64,000 nt of DNA, taken from assembly GCF_007655135.1 (NCBI RefSeq), contig NW_022204038.1:62001-126000 (forward strand), given 5' to 3'. The stretch is from Punica granatum. Its lineage: Eukaryota > Streptophyta > Magnoliopsida > Myrtales > Lythraceae. Below are positions 46,435 to 58,200 of this stretch, piece by piece. The notes under the pieces were generated by a model, which was not told the origin of the DNA, made no database searches, and was given only the letters and a program-made list of their open reading frames with translations. Position numbers and translations under genes: made by a program. Position 1 is the first letter of the stretch. The number at the start of each line of letters is the position of its first letter.

Positions 46435-48399
46435 TCCAATTAGCCAAAACTTTTCGAGGCTCATGAGGTGCATGCCGCTTGTATGTGACTGGATTTTTCA
46501 CATCTGTAATATTGGCGCCTTTTGTGGGAATCAACATCAAAATTCATGCAAATAAGGGGCAAAAGACACGTATGAAACAAATAATCATAAGTCGATGGAA
46601 CACCTCTCAGGATGTTAATAGGGATGCAGTTGAGTCGGCTCGACAAAATAATGAACAACCTCGCCATAACAGGATCTCGATCAGGCACAAGTTGACACAC
46701 TGCTGCCAGAGACAAGGGCAGCTGTGGTGGCCATCATCAACAAATGTGTCGGGCCTCGGACGTGGCAAGTCTCCTAAGAAAACCATCATGTGAATGGACC
46801 AGATCTCGACGCTCATGGAGAAGGTCCTGCCATTACAACACGTCCTCCCCGTCACGATAATGGATGGACCAGATCTCGATGCTCATGATGAAGGTGCTCC
46901 CATTACAACACATCCTCCCCGTCACGATAACGGACAAGGGCGACTGATACCTCACCCGTGAGGCTAACTCGGCAAACTGCAACTCCATCAAAGTGCATCG
47001 TAGGTTTTACAAGCAAGGAAATCCAACGCCTAGTAGCGGAGTAAGTAACTAAGGTCATGTAAGCTATGGAGCAACATAAAAAGTGACATGTTTGAATATC
47101 TCCCTTCGTTAGAGGGGTTATGCTTCTAATCAAGGCTCAAATCATGCTTGATAACCAAGGGACCTCCTCAAGTCCGATGTCCAAAGACAATAGCTCGATA
47201 TCCAATGGCAAGAAATAAGTCCAATAACCAAGAACCATAACTCAATATTCAAGGGGCAAATAACATCCGATAACCAAGAATGATGTCCCCCGTTGCAGCC
47301 GAAGGCTAAGGTAAAATGGATCCAATAATCAAGGATTGTATCCTGATATTCAAGGGAAACAATAACATTTTATCATAAAAAATGGAGGCTTCCTTTGCGA
47401 AAGCAATAACATTCGATAGCCAAGATCGGAGCCTTCTTTCATAGAAGCGAGAACGCCTAATAATTAAGAGGGGAGCTTTCTTTCACAGGACTAAACGAGG
47501 AGTATGAAATCTACCTTCACGCCAAGACGTCGGTAATAATGCGATAATGGCAGTCATGGAAATCTAGTCTACTCCCGCGATCTCTCAAGGTCACTTGAGT
47601 GGGGGACTTATGTCTCTGACTAAAAGTATCAGTCTTATTTACTGAACCGGATCTACCCTGATTTTCTTGATTATGGCAACATTTTCCATTTAGGAAATCA
47701 CTTTATTAGTACATTTGATGTTATCTATCAATATTCGAGCAATATCTTCATATATTCAGGCTTGATTTGGGAGTCTGTTGCTGGAAATAAAAAGGGCCAA
47801 AAAATAATTGGTGAAATATATGTGCTGATTTCAGAATAAGTAAAAGTATTTGGAATGTAACAATTTGAATATGCTAAAATTAAAATTAATGCTTAAAATA
47901 AAGAATAAACATAAATAGTTTTTATAAGCACTTTTTAACCTGCTAAAAAAAATCATGTTTTCAACCACTAAAATAAAACAAACCATGGTTTTGAAATAAT
48001 CTACCAAACACTGTTTCTGCTTAAAAATCAGCAAAAAAACACTTGTGCAATCGTCACTGAACTCCCAAACGAAACCTTAGTAGATATCTTCATTGGATAT
48101 TATATTATCTTTAGCTATATATTTAGCAAATAAATATGTTTGCTATTGGCAATTAGACATTCAATACAATCCCATGGAAATTACATAGAACCCCTATAAA
48201 TACCTTCAAAGTATGTCTAAGCCGATAAGTTTAATTCTCTATTTTTCTTCTATACTCTCTCATTTAAGTATCGAAGAGGGAAATCAAGAATCCCTCCTGA
48301 TCTTCCCTTTTTACAGCTCGTTCATATTGCACTCGTGGACTCTCGAGGTTCATGAGGTGCACGCGGCTTGCATGTGACTGGTTTTTTCTATCGGTAACA
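46435..48399 (+). mobile_element. Ty3/gypsy-like non-autonomous LTR element with truncated 5' LTR
   Basis: The last ~60 bp of a 5' LTR (GGCTCATGAGGTGCATGCCG .. TGTGACTGG) are followed by the primer-site-like ATTGGCGCCTTTTGTGGGAA (46511-46530), a signature common after gypsy LTRs. The same LTR end recurs at 48340-48399. A purine tract GAGTGGGGGA ends near 47607, so the 3' LTR is about 47611-48399. The interior (about 1.1 kb) has no pol domain, only a degraded leader with CAATAACCAAG-type short repeats at 47150-47460. Most of the 5' LTR is missing. Confidence 0.55.
46795..46931. repeat. 70-bp tandem duplication in the gypsy-like leader
   Basis: Units start TGGACCAGATCTCGA at 46795 and 46865. 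Both contain CCCGTCACGATAA-type ends. Confidence 0.85.
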
Positions 48400-48725
48400 A
48401 TTCTCTATTATTTATCTCGCTAGTTTACTAATGAATTTTTTTTGCTACAATATTCAAATTATTTTAAAAATATTTATTATTACTATAAAAATATATTCTT
48501 TTACTCCTCGACATATATATTTTTTTAATATAAAGTATGATTGAGAAAGAATAAATATTATGATAAATTACCTAAAAGATTATGAACTTTTAGTCTCGTC
48601 TTAGATATATCAAGTACTATTCTTTTTCACTTATGAGTGGAAAGAGATTTATTATGTCGAACGTAGTCAATTACGCCAACAGAGTACAAAAATGTGAACG
48701 CTAAACGGACAAGCTGATACAAAAT
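48400..48725. other. AT-rich DNA between the gypsy-like and copia elements
   Basis: Nothing is recognised. Confidence 0.35.
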
Positions 48726-49075
48726 TGATAATGCTGATAAAGAAATGTAGTATATGAACAGAATGGATAGAAGTTGAAGGAAAAAAACACACTTTCATTA
48801 AATTGTCTGCAAAGTCATATACACACCACAGAAAACTGAAAACATAAAGGACAATAAAAGTAACTGTCAATACAACTTGATAACTGTCAATACAAATTAA
48901 AACCGCCCAATACACTTGTTTAACATCCCTGCAAACCAAGAACTAAACAACTAAAATAAAACGCATAAAACTAGTATGTCTTTTGCATAATCCTTGACTA
49001 TCTTCCAGCAAAACAACTCGAAGCTTAATGTCTGCCTTCTGCTGGACAACCTTCAGCTTTGATCCATCTCTAAGT
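48726..49075 (-). repeat. 3' LTR of the copia element
   Basis: It is near-identical to 59194-59525 apart from a short internal duplication. Its outer end has lost the canonical terminal dinucleotide (TAAGT where the other copy has CAACA). Confidence 0.8.
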
Positions 49076-49139
49076 TTCTCCTCCTTGGATTAGAAGCTAC
49101 TACAAACTCCAATTCTCTCCCTAAGCCACTCAAACTATA

Positions 49140-50640
49140 TTAACTGGGAATGCCTTAGTAAAGATATCAGCCAACTGATCCTCAGTCTTGCAATATATAG
49201 CTTAACTCATCCAGCTTTCTGCACTTCTCTCAAGTAGAAAAACTTCACTTTAACATGTTCAGTTTTACCATGAAAAATTGGGTTCTGTGAGATAGCTAGA
49301 GTGGCTTGATTATCCACAGTATCTGAGTTGGTTCTTCTTGTTGAAATCCCAAATCCATCACAAGTTTTCTCAGCCAAATAGCCTGATTAGCTACTGCAGT
49401 AGCATCCATGAATTCAACTTATGCAATGGATTGAGCAACGACCTCTTGCTTCTTTGAGCTCCATGAAAAACATCCTGAGCCAAGAGTGAAACAATACCCA
49501 GATGTGCTCCTTATGTCATCTACACAACTAGCTCAATCACTGTCAGAGAAGCTGCTGAGCTTGAACTGGTTTCTTCTAGTGAACTTAAATGGCAATGCCC
49601 TTAAGATACCTCACCACCCTTTTTGCTGCAACCAAATGCAGTTCACTTGCATAGTTCATGAACCTCGAGAGAACATTACTGCAAACATAATGTTTGGCTT
49701 TGTTGCAGTTAAGTACATAAGACAACCAATTAGACTTCTGTAGTCTGTAGCATTAATAGCTTCTGCACCATCACCTTTTTGCAATTTCTCTTTTTAGTTC
49801 ATTGGAGTGCTTGCACTTCTATACTCTTCCATCCTAAATCTCTTCAGTATCTCCTTCAAATACTTCCTTTGGCAAACAAACACTCCATGGTCTCTCTAAT
49901 GAATCTCCATGCCCAAGAAAAATGCAATTTCTCCCAAGTCTATCATTTCAAACTTCTTCATCAAATCAACCTTCAGTTTCTCAACTTGATGCTCATTATT
50001 TCTAGTCACCAGTAAGTCATCCACATAACGTGACAAAACTACAACATTCACTCCTTTCTTCTTTACATAAAGAGTGAACTCACTCAGGTTTCTTTCAAAA
50101 TCCAAGTTCTGCTGATAGCCATCAATCTTGCTATACCAGGCCCTTGGTGCTTGTTTCAAGCCATACAAGGCTTTTATAAGTCTATATACTTTGTCTCCAA
50201 CACCCTTAACAACAAATCCTTCTGGTTGCTCCACATATATCTCTTCCTCAAGCACTCCATTTAAGAATGCTGACTTCACATCTTGTTGGAAGATTTTCTT
50301 ACTCTTATGTGCTGCAATAGCAAGTAGCAACCTTATAGTATCCAGTCTTGCCATCGGAGCAAAGGTCTCAGAATAGTCGACTCCCCATACTTGTGCATAG
50401 CCCTTCACAACTAGTCTAGCCTTAAATTTGTTCACAGAACCATCAGGGTTCAATTTGGTTCTATAAACCCACTTTACTCCCGTAACCTTCCTGTCTCGAG
50501 GCCTATTTGTCAATTGCCAAGTCCCATTCGTCTCAAACATCATCATTTCTTCTCTCATGGCCTCAACCCACTTCTGATCTTCATAAGCTTCTTCAAAATT
50601 TGCAGGTTCAAAGACTGCAACTATTTCTCCTTTGATAGAT
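49140..50640 (-). pseudogene. Copia reverse transcriptase and RNase H
   Basis: The largest piece, 49896-50558, has NGTWQL, WVYRTKLNPDGSVNKFKARL, GVDYSETFAPMARLDTIR, QQDVKSAFLNGVLEEEIYV, LYGLKQAPRAWY and the catalytic RYVDDLLVT. These are the expected copia RT blocks in order. Toward 49200-49330 the RNase H end reads DNQATLAISQNPIFHGKTEH and FFYLREVQKAG. Several in-frame stops lie between, so it is non-functional. Confidence 0.85.
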
Positions 50641-51099
50641 CTCAGCTAGAGGCCTGGTTCCCCTTACTGGTTCATCATCTGTCATCTCATCAATCCAGTC
50701 ATCTGCACTAACTGGAGCTTTTGGTTGCTGTGAAGAACTAACTGATGACTTCACTTGGTTCTTGCTGTTCTAGCTCCACTTTTCTCCCTCCAAAAACACC
50801 ATATCTCTACTCATAATCAGTTTCTCAGTCTGAGGTTGAGAGACTCGATAACCTTTAGACTGTAAACTATAACCAACAAGTATACCAGGCTCAGACTTCT
50901 CATCCAACTTGCCCCTTTTTGCCTATGGAACATGAGAATAACACAAGCATCCAAACACTCTAAGATTCTTCACCACTAGTTTAATATTACCATGCCTCAT
51001 AGGGTGTTTTACCTTCCATAGCCTTAGTTAGGAGTCTATTGAGCAGAAATACAGCAGTATTTGCTGCCTCTGCGTAGAACCTTTTAGGTAGCTCTTTCT

Positions 51100-52090
51100 C
51101 GTGCATGAGACACCTAGCCATCTCCATGATGCTCCTATTTTTCCTTTCACTCACCCCATTTTGTTAAGGTGAATAAGGGACAGTGAACTGGTGCTCAATC
51201 CCAGCAACTTCACACATAGTCCTGAACTTACCCTATGTGAATTCAGTCCCATTATCTGATCTTAACTTCATTATCTTTCTGCCACATTGATTCTCAACTT
51301 AGCTCTTAAACTTTTCAAACACTTCAGCTACCTCAGTTTTCTTTTAGAAAGAAAATCCAGTTCATCCTACTCATATCATCCACGAAAATTAGAAAATACC
51401 TGCTGCCACTTAAGGAGGCTTCAAACATTGGTCCAAAGAAATCTGTGTGAACCCGTGCTAGCTTCTCAGTTGCTCTCCAGTTGGATATGGCAATCTGTTT
51501 TGCTTGCCAAGAAGACAAGCCTTACAGGTTGAATCTTTCTCCTTCAATGCTGGTAGCCTTTCTGCCATTTCCTACCTTTGCATAAGGATTAGGCCTTTGT
51601 AATTGAAGTGGCCTAGCCTTTTGTGTCATAATTCTGCAACAACCTCTTCTGTTCTCATGGCCAAATGCTCCTTTTCCAGTGGATCAAGGGAGAAGCACTT
51701 ACCATTCATAGGAACTTTAAACAACTCCTGGCCTTTTAAGTTTGTGATCAAGCAGCTCTCACCTTCAAAAACAACTTTCTATCCCTTGCTCAATAATTGA
51801 CTCACACTTAGGAGATTTTGGTCGATTTCAGGAACTTAAAGAACATCAAAGATTACTCTTGTACCCGAGTTACTTCCTATGACAACATCTCCTTTCCCTT
51901 CCACTGAAACGTATTCAGAATTGCCAATCCTCACTCGAGACTTCACAGTTGAATCTAGCTCCTGAAACAAGCTTTTGTTACTTGACATATGGTTTGTGCA
52001 ACCACTGTCTATGAGCCAACCATCTCTTGCTCCAATTGTATTGAAACAAGAAGCAACAAAAAGTTGCTCAACCTCCTGATTATCTGCCAC
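51100..52090 (-). pseudogene. Copia protease and integrase
   Basis: The piece 51836-52090 holds the aspartic protease signature WLIDSGCTNHM and downstream NSEYVSVEGKGDV. The piece 51333-51518 and on to about 51100 holds the integrase core: HTDFFGPM, FVDDMSR, LRSDNGTEF and NGVSERKNRSIMEMAR, i.e. the D, D and E residues of the catalytic triad. It is interrupted by stops. Confidence 0.8.
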
Positions 52091-52586
52091 TTGAGCTTCT
52101 CCTCCTTGCCTCTGACCACCTTCTCTACGGATTTTCTCAATATGCCCTAGCTTATGACATCTTCTACACTTTACATTTGGCTTTCTCCAAAACTTAAAAG
52201 AAGGGTGCCCCTTCTTCCCACAGTGTTGACGGGGACAGTAACTAGCATTATGCTTCCCCTTTTCTTTATAATCAGCTCCACTACAACTTCTTTCCCTCGC
52301 TTGTGCTTTTGAATCTTCTGCATTTCCCTTCTGATTATGCCACTTCTTTCCTTTCTCTCAAGCATTAATCTTTAGCTTGGCCTGCATTGCTCCCTCTAAA
52401 GTTCTTTTACACCTCATCATTCTTCTCTACTCTTGTGCTTGGAGAGCACTTAGCAACTTAGCCAACTTAATATCAGACAAATCCTTGGTGTTTTCCAAAG
52501 AAGCTATGGTTGCTTCAAATTTTTGTAGCAAAGACACCAAAATTTTCTACACAAGTCTCTCATCCTTCATCTCTGACCCGAGAACC
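52091..52586 (-). pseudogene. Copia gag, C-terminal part with zinc knuckle remnant
   Basis: CRRCHKLGHIEKIRR near 52130-52180 is a CCHC knuckle whose last Cys is lost. Upstream is a Lys/Arg-rich linker, then LSDIKLAKLLSALQAQE near 52440-52500. The gag frame is cut at 52586/58619 by the insertion of element 2. The other half is at 58624-59099. Confidence 0.7.
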
Positions 52587-53078
52587 TGATGTGGCAGACG
52601 AGCTGACAAATCAGTACCTCGAGAAAAACATGTTATGAAGACTCTATTTCAAAGAAAACGGCATCTGGAGCAAAACTCATAGCCTATGGCTATGAAAAGA
52701 CAAGGTTTTGGCTGAATTCCATCGTTTAGGGTTTCATACGGGCATTTTATCGTTTTTAGGGTGTTTTTACAATTTTAGGAAAGTTTATTTCTTTTCATGC
52801 AATGTAGTTTTTTTTTAATCCCTATTTAAGTTTTGTAAGCCCTAGGGCTAAAATAGTTGTCTTTTGATCAGTGAATAAAGTTCAGAGTTTTCGTGCTCTT
52901 TATCTAATCTTGAAGTCGATTCGAGTTTGATGCCCATTTCCTGGTATTCGTAGAATTAACAGGTAGTAGAAGGTCGTAGTTCCGGTATTCGTGTGTGAAT
53001 CAACGGGTTTGTGACGAGTTATTTGCGTGTACACTGCGTCAGTTGGTATCAAAGTCTATGGTTTGATCTTGATCGACC

Positions 53079-53255
53079 ATGCCGCCCAGGAGGAGGGATC
53101 GTGTGGAAGATGTTCATGACCGTGAAAATTTGCGACATCTGGAGCAGAGGCTGGAGCAGATGGATCGTAGGTTGGATGCGTTTGTGGATCGCCTAACCGA
53201 GAGGATGGGGGCGCTGATGGAGACCCGACAGGAGGTCGACTCGAGGCGCAGTTGA
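53079..53255 (+). CDS. Truncated gag-like leader ORF of element 2
   Basis: A 58-codon frame starts about 38 bp after the LTR: MPPRRRDRVEDVHD, then LRHLEQRLEQMDRRLD, DRLTERMGALMETR, ending at TGA. A basic start followed by an amphipathic coiled coil resembles the N-terminus of Ty3/gypsy gag proteins. Element 1 has a decayed version (DRLAERMGALMEAQ before a stop). It may help packaging or simply be a relic. Confidence 0.55.
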   Translation: MPPRRRDRVEDVHDRENLRHLEQRLEQMDRRLDAFVDRLTERMGALMETRQEVDSRRS

Positions 53256-53338
53256 GTCCCTAATTCGACTACGAAATTGGAGGAAATCGAGTATGATTCC
53301 AATTCTGAAGGGAACGCGACTTTGTTTTCGAAGAGGAT

Positions 53339-53945
53339 ATGTCTGATGACGCATTTTTCGTGGCGGGAGGAGATGGAGAGCCCAAGTTCGACGAGGAGGA
53401 GGAGATTGTGACAATGACAGGGCCACCACAAAGAATGTTGTCTGACCTTCTCCACTCATTCATGGACAGTAGCCAAGGAGGAATTCTTTTTCGTCCTGCT
53501 CAGCTTCCAATGTTAGGGCTGTCTGAGGGGGATAAGCGATGTACACGTGATCACAGTACTATAATGGCTCAACACTTTTTCGCGGATAAAAGTGAAGACT
53601 TCATCAATGCTCGAGTGAATGCTCTGTTACACTCTTTGGACATTGAAAGTGATGTCCGAGGAAAAGGCCTTCTCCTGGGAGATTCCGGGAGTTGGAGGAT
53701 TACTGGAATGAGTCGCAAGGTATGATGAGGCCTGGGCCTCATGTTGCTGATGGATGGGTCGGTGAAATTAACCAGGTAAGAGTCAATCATGGGGATCCTG
53801 AGTCTTGGGCCCACTTGTTTGAGCAGCAGCATGGTGTTAATGGCTGGGCTTCCGAACTTGAGCAGGAACATTCTCAATTGATGTTCGCAGACCGTTCATT
53901 GGATCTTGACCCTGATGGTCAGAGCAACATTTTTGCCGACAAGCT
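53339..53945 (+). pseudogene. Captured PEX5 (peroxisomal import receptor) fragment
   Basis: The frame begins in the shared leader (SDDAFFVAGGDGEP, FDEEEEI) and passes without interruption into GPPQRMLSDLLHSFMDSSQG, RPAQLPMLGLSEGDK and FFADKSEDFINARVNALLHS. This is the N-terminal region of plant PEX5. A frameshift near 53675 moves the rest, which continues ELEDYWNESQGMM, HGDPESWAHLFEQQHG and GWASELEQEHSQLM, with the Trp-rich repeats (WxxxF/Y-type) that bind PEX14/PEX13. The TPR domain that reads PTS1 signals is absent. No intron-like gap is visible within the fragment, which fits capture through RNA. Non-functional as PEX5. Confidence 0.8.
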
Positions 53946-55224
53946 ATGGCTTTTAAGAATTTTGTTCGGGAGAAGATTGTTGGGGCAGTTTCCACCATGC
54001 TCCATTGCCTATCTGAAAAAAAAGAGATGATATTGGAGATGAATTTGCAGATGATGAGAACAGTAAGGAAGTTACTGACTCCAATAGAAAAGGTGAAACA
54101 CAAGTTTCCTAGAAAGCATGTGACAAGCCCTCGTGGAACCCCTTTAGCTACTTTAAATTCTCCCGGGATGCTGATGATTGGGGGAACAAAGTTGGGCAAC
54201 AAGAAGTTCACGATGATATAACTCAGCCCATACCCATGAAGGGACGTGCCATACTCTATACAAGATTAGGGTGCCAGGAATGTAAAGAGGCAACGTTGTT
54301 CTTTTATAGGAAAAGGCTTAGATACGTTGAGATCAACATTGATGTGTATCCTAGTAGGAAGCTCAAGCTCGAGAAGATAAGTGGATCCTCTTCTGTTCCC
54401 AAGGTGTTCTTCAATGAGGTTCTAATCAGGGGCATTAACGAGATGAAAGGGTTGGAAGAGAGCGAGAAGCTGAAGGACAAGTTGGACTTTTTGATCTCGG
54501 AATCACCATCTCCTGAACCTCCTTTACCACCTTTCTCGGGTGAGGACGATGTATCAAGTAGTGGTGCAATAGGTGAGCTAGCAGTTGTAGTTAGGAAAAT
54601 GAAGGAGTCAACCATTGTCAAGGATCGACTCTACAAGATGCAGTGGTTTACCAACTACTTTGTTGGTTCAGAAGCTGTTGACTTTCTATCGGAAGATCAG
54701 TATCCCGAAAGAGCGGAGGCCGTTGCATTTGGGCGGAAGCTTGCAGGCAAACTTTTCTTTTAGCACATACTCGATGAGAATGCATTCGAGGATGGTAATC
54801 ATTTCTATCGGCTTCTGGCTCAAGATCCTATTGTGTCCACGCAGTGTTATAACATTCCCAGAGGCATCCTAGAGGTGAAGCCAAAGCCCATTTTAGAGAT
54901 TGCATCGAGGCTTCGGTTCCTCTTTTGTGCGGTCTTCGATGCTTATACATCAAAAGACGGAAGGCATGTTGACTACAGAAGTATTCATAGGAGTGAAGAG
55001 TTTGCAAGGTATCTGAGGACTGTTGAAGAGCTCCAGAGATTTGAGCTACAGGACATGTCAAGGGAGGAGAAGCTGGCCTTCTTCATTAACCTCCACAATA
55101 TGATGGCCTTACACGCAATATTGGTGTAGGGCCATCCAGTTGGGCCACTGGAAAGAAGAAAATTGATCGGGGACTTCAAGTATGTTGTTGGAGGTGCACA
55201 TGCTCGCTCTTCGCGATACAAAAT
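53946..55224 (+). pseudogene. Captured glutaredoxin-DEP-DUF547 gene fragment
   Basis: From 54236 the frame reads KGRAILYTRLGCQECKEA, a glutaredoxin-like fold with CxxC (Cys13 and Cys16 of the frame). VPKVFFNEVLIRGINEMKGL follows, then an acidic linker, a DEP domain (MKESTIVKDRLYKM, NYFVGSEAVDFL) and the start of DUF547 (REEKLAFFINLHNMMALHAIL). In-frame TAGs lie at 54761-54763 and 55127-55129; similarity continues beyond each. The 53946-54235 part is frameshifted but shows SPRGTPLATL and related upstream sequence of the same gene (inferred). The DUF547 domain is cut at about 55215 where the shared 3' module begins. The exact join to the PEX5 piece (about 53890-53990) is unresolved. Confidence 0.78.
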
Positions 55225-55262
55225 GACAATTCGAGGGCGAATTCTCTCCACCGAGGGGAGAA

Positions 55263-58200
55263 TGATGCGGCGGACGAGCTAACAAATTGGTATCTCGAGA
55301 AAAACATGTTTTGACAACTCTATTTCAAAGAAAATGGCATTCGGAGCAAAACTCATAGCCTATGGCTATGAAAAGACAAGATTTTGGCTGAATTCCATCG
55401 TTTAGGGTTTCAAACGGGCATTTTATCGTTTTAGGGTGTTTTTACAATTTGTCAGCACCCCATTTCGGTCCATCGGCCCCAAGGGGCAAAATCGTCATTT
55501 TTCCAATTTATTACTTTTTCTAAAAAAATTAATTTAAATTAAATTATATATATATATATATGTATAAAAAAAGAAAAGAAAATAAAACATTCGGGCAAGT
55601 CACGGGCAGGCCGGGCAGCGTTGACTGGCTGCCCGTGACCACAGACTTAAAAAACAAAAAACGATTCGGGCAGGCCAGGCAGGGCCGGGCAGCGCTCGCT
55701 GGTGGCCCGCGACCCCGCCAGCCCAGGATCCCCCGAAATCGCGATTTTCGCGATTTCCGCCAAATCGGCCGAAATCTCAACGGAAAGCGGATGAAATTGA
55801 AATCAAAATAAATAGAACGGGGATTCGGCAAAACAGGAACATGACCCAGCAAGAAGAAACGCAAATTTGGCTCTCGATTGGACCTATTAGGAGATCGATT
55901 GACTTCGGGAAACCCTCGCGCGGAAACCGCGATAATTCCCCCGATTCCGACTGATTAAGCGCCGGTGAGGTCCCAATCGACCACGGCGAAGCGTCGGCGG
56001 TGTCCAGAATCGTCACCGGTGTCCATTCCGGCCGTCGTCGCGGCGTCCAGGGGTGAGAACCGCCGCCCCCAGCCTCGTCGCCGCCACCGCCCCCCGATCC
56101 CGGCCGCCCTTCGGCTAACGGGCCTCGGCCCAGTTCGTTCTTTTTTCGCGGGCCCAACCCAAGCCCAGCCAGGCCCAACTTCCCCCATCCGGCCCAGCGC
56201 TCTTCCGGGCGGTTTCTCCTTCGGGCAGTCCGGTCTGATCCGATCCGGCCCGATTCATCCGGCGATTTCTTTTATTTTTACAGAGAAGCCCCTCAACTTT
56301 TCGAACTAGGTAAATTCTCGACTTAGTGGCATGATTAGGGTTCCTTTCTTGAATATTATTGCTTGCTTGATGGATATAATGTGAATCGAGTGTTCTTGGG
56401 TCGTGTGAGTGATCGGATTTGTCCCGAACTCGATTTTACGAACTTTCCATTTTGTCACATTTCAGTCCAGAGGACTCATTTTATTTTTTTCAGATCTACC
56501 CCGAACTCTAAAATTTATTTTCAACCAAGTCCCGATCATTTTACTATTTTTCAATCAGTCCTTGGATTTTTCAGAATTTCTTAAGCATCCCAAGGAACTT
56601 TCCAAGTTGTTTCAGTTTAGTCCTGGGGTCATTTGTTTATTTTCAGATAGGTCCCGATTTTCAAATTCATTTCAAATAAGTCCTAGGACATTTTCAGTAA
56701 TTTTTTTACGCAGTCCCCATTTCTTAGAATTTTCAAATCAGTCCCCAATTTCTTCAGAATTTTCAAATCAGTCCCCAAATATTTTAGAATTTTCAAATCA
56801 GTCCCTGCTCTTTTAAAATCGTTCAATTCAGTCCCCTGGACATTTTCTAAAAATATCCGGCCCTTTTCTACTTGGATCACCCACCGACAATGTACGTGCC
56901 CCATTTAAATATTTCATTTTTGTAATTATGTGGCCATGTCGGAAATTAGAGTTTATCGGGCGGTCAACTAATGGCTATCTCGACGGCTCGAAATCCGTAG
57001 ACTAAAGCATTCGGCAAGTTTTTAATTAACCTAAAATTCTATATACGGGATAATCGGGACGTTAAATTTGGCTAAATTAAATCACTGGATTTCTTTAATT
57101 GGATTGCATGAATTGATTAATAATTTGTAATCGCATCGATAGTTCAAGAACCGTTAATCATGCCCTTTTCAAAATTCACAATTTCAAAAGCACCGAGATA
57201 CGTACAACGTAATCTTGATTTTCATTCACACACATATTTACCGATTCAAGGGTATGATTACCGGTTCTTGTCTTGCCATGATCCTAGCGTAGGATTATGT
57301 ATAGAATTGGTCAAAACATGGGAAAACAAATTAATCACAAACTCGGCTTAAATCAAACATGGGCAATAGTCGAATAGAGGGCTAGGTTTTGGGTTTTTAA
57401 GTGAAAATACTTTTAATCTGTAAAACCATATTGTCGCGATACAGAACAATCTAAAAACAACCCACACATTCGAGACTTGACTATAGACATCACGTCTGTC
57501 GGGTCCGTTAAAATAATGTCGGATGCTACATACCCTATCCATCACTCCTTTTTGCTTGTTTTAAGATAGGATTTGTATGCCAAGATATCTCAAGTAATAA
57601 TCAGTTAATTCACGTAAATTTGGCGATAACGAAACTCCATTGTTTGTTTATTTGAGCTTATTTGTTACATTTTTGCACTTATTTGTTATGCGAATCGAGC
57701 CCGATCCTTTAGGACTCGATTCACACTGGAATCAACGCCCATGACCTTCGATCACGGGGTCCAATGCCCCCATACACCGAGTGCGCATTTAATTTAATTT
57801 TCGGTCTTTTCCAAACCATACGGTGAGCATGAGTGAAATAACGGCTGAACACGAACCGATCGGGATTTAGTCATTATACCTTATCTTTTATTTATTTGAG
57901 AGAACAATGTAAGGTTTTATATTATACATATATTCATGTAAAATCCCGGTCGGAAAGTGGACGGTCAGAGTGTTTCTTCGAATTTACGGTGTCAAAACGC
58001 ATGAGATGAGCGGAACTTAATTAAGCGGTAATTAAATTAAAATGGCAAGCCTAGACAAGTTAGGGTACCGAAAGGGCGTGTGGGATATAGGCCCACACGT
58101 AATAGAACTCCCGAATTCGGAATTTCCGATTCCGTACAGACCATTGCCTTAACATTTTAGGTGTACCCCGTACCCCTAGATCGGGGTAACTTGCCGGCCC

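Noticed and set aside
47150..47500. Possible CRISPR-like or satellite array of CAATAACCAAG words
   Set aside because: Spacing and sequence are irregular, and the words lie in the 3' leader of a gypsy-like element in a plant genome.
49896..50558. Host gene for a 220-aa RT-like protein
   Set aside because: The copia RT motifs, the adjacent integrase/protease remnants and the paired LTRs show that it is part of a dead retrotransposon.
56409..56816. 135-codon frame with repeated Ser-Asn-Gln-Ser-like units
   Set aside because: It comes from the short tandem TTTTCAAATCAGTCCC repeats in the LTR. No start context or family match.
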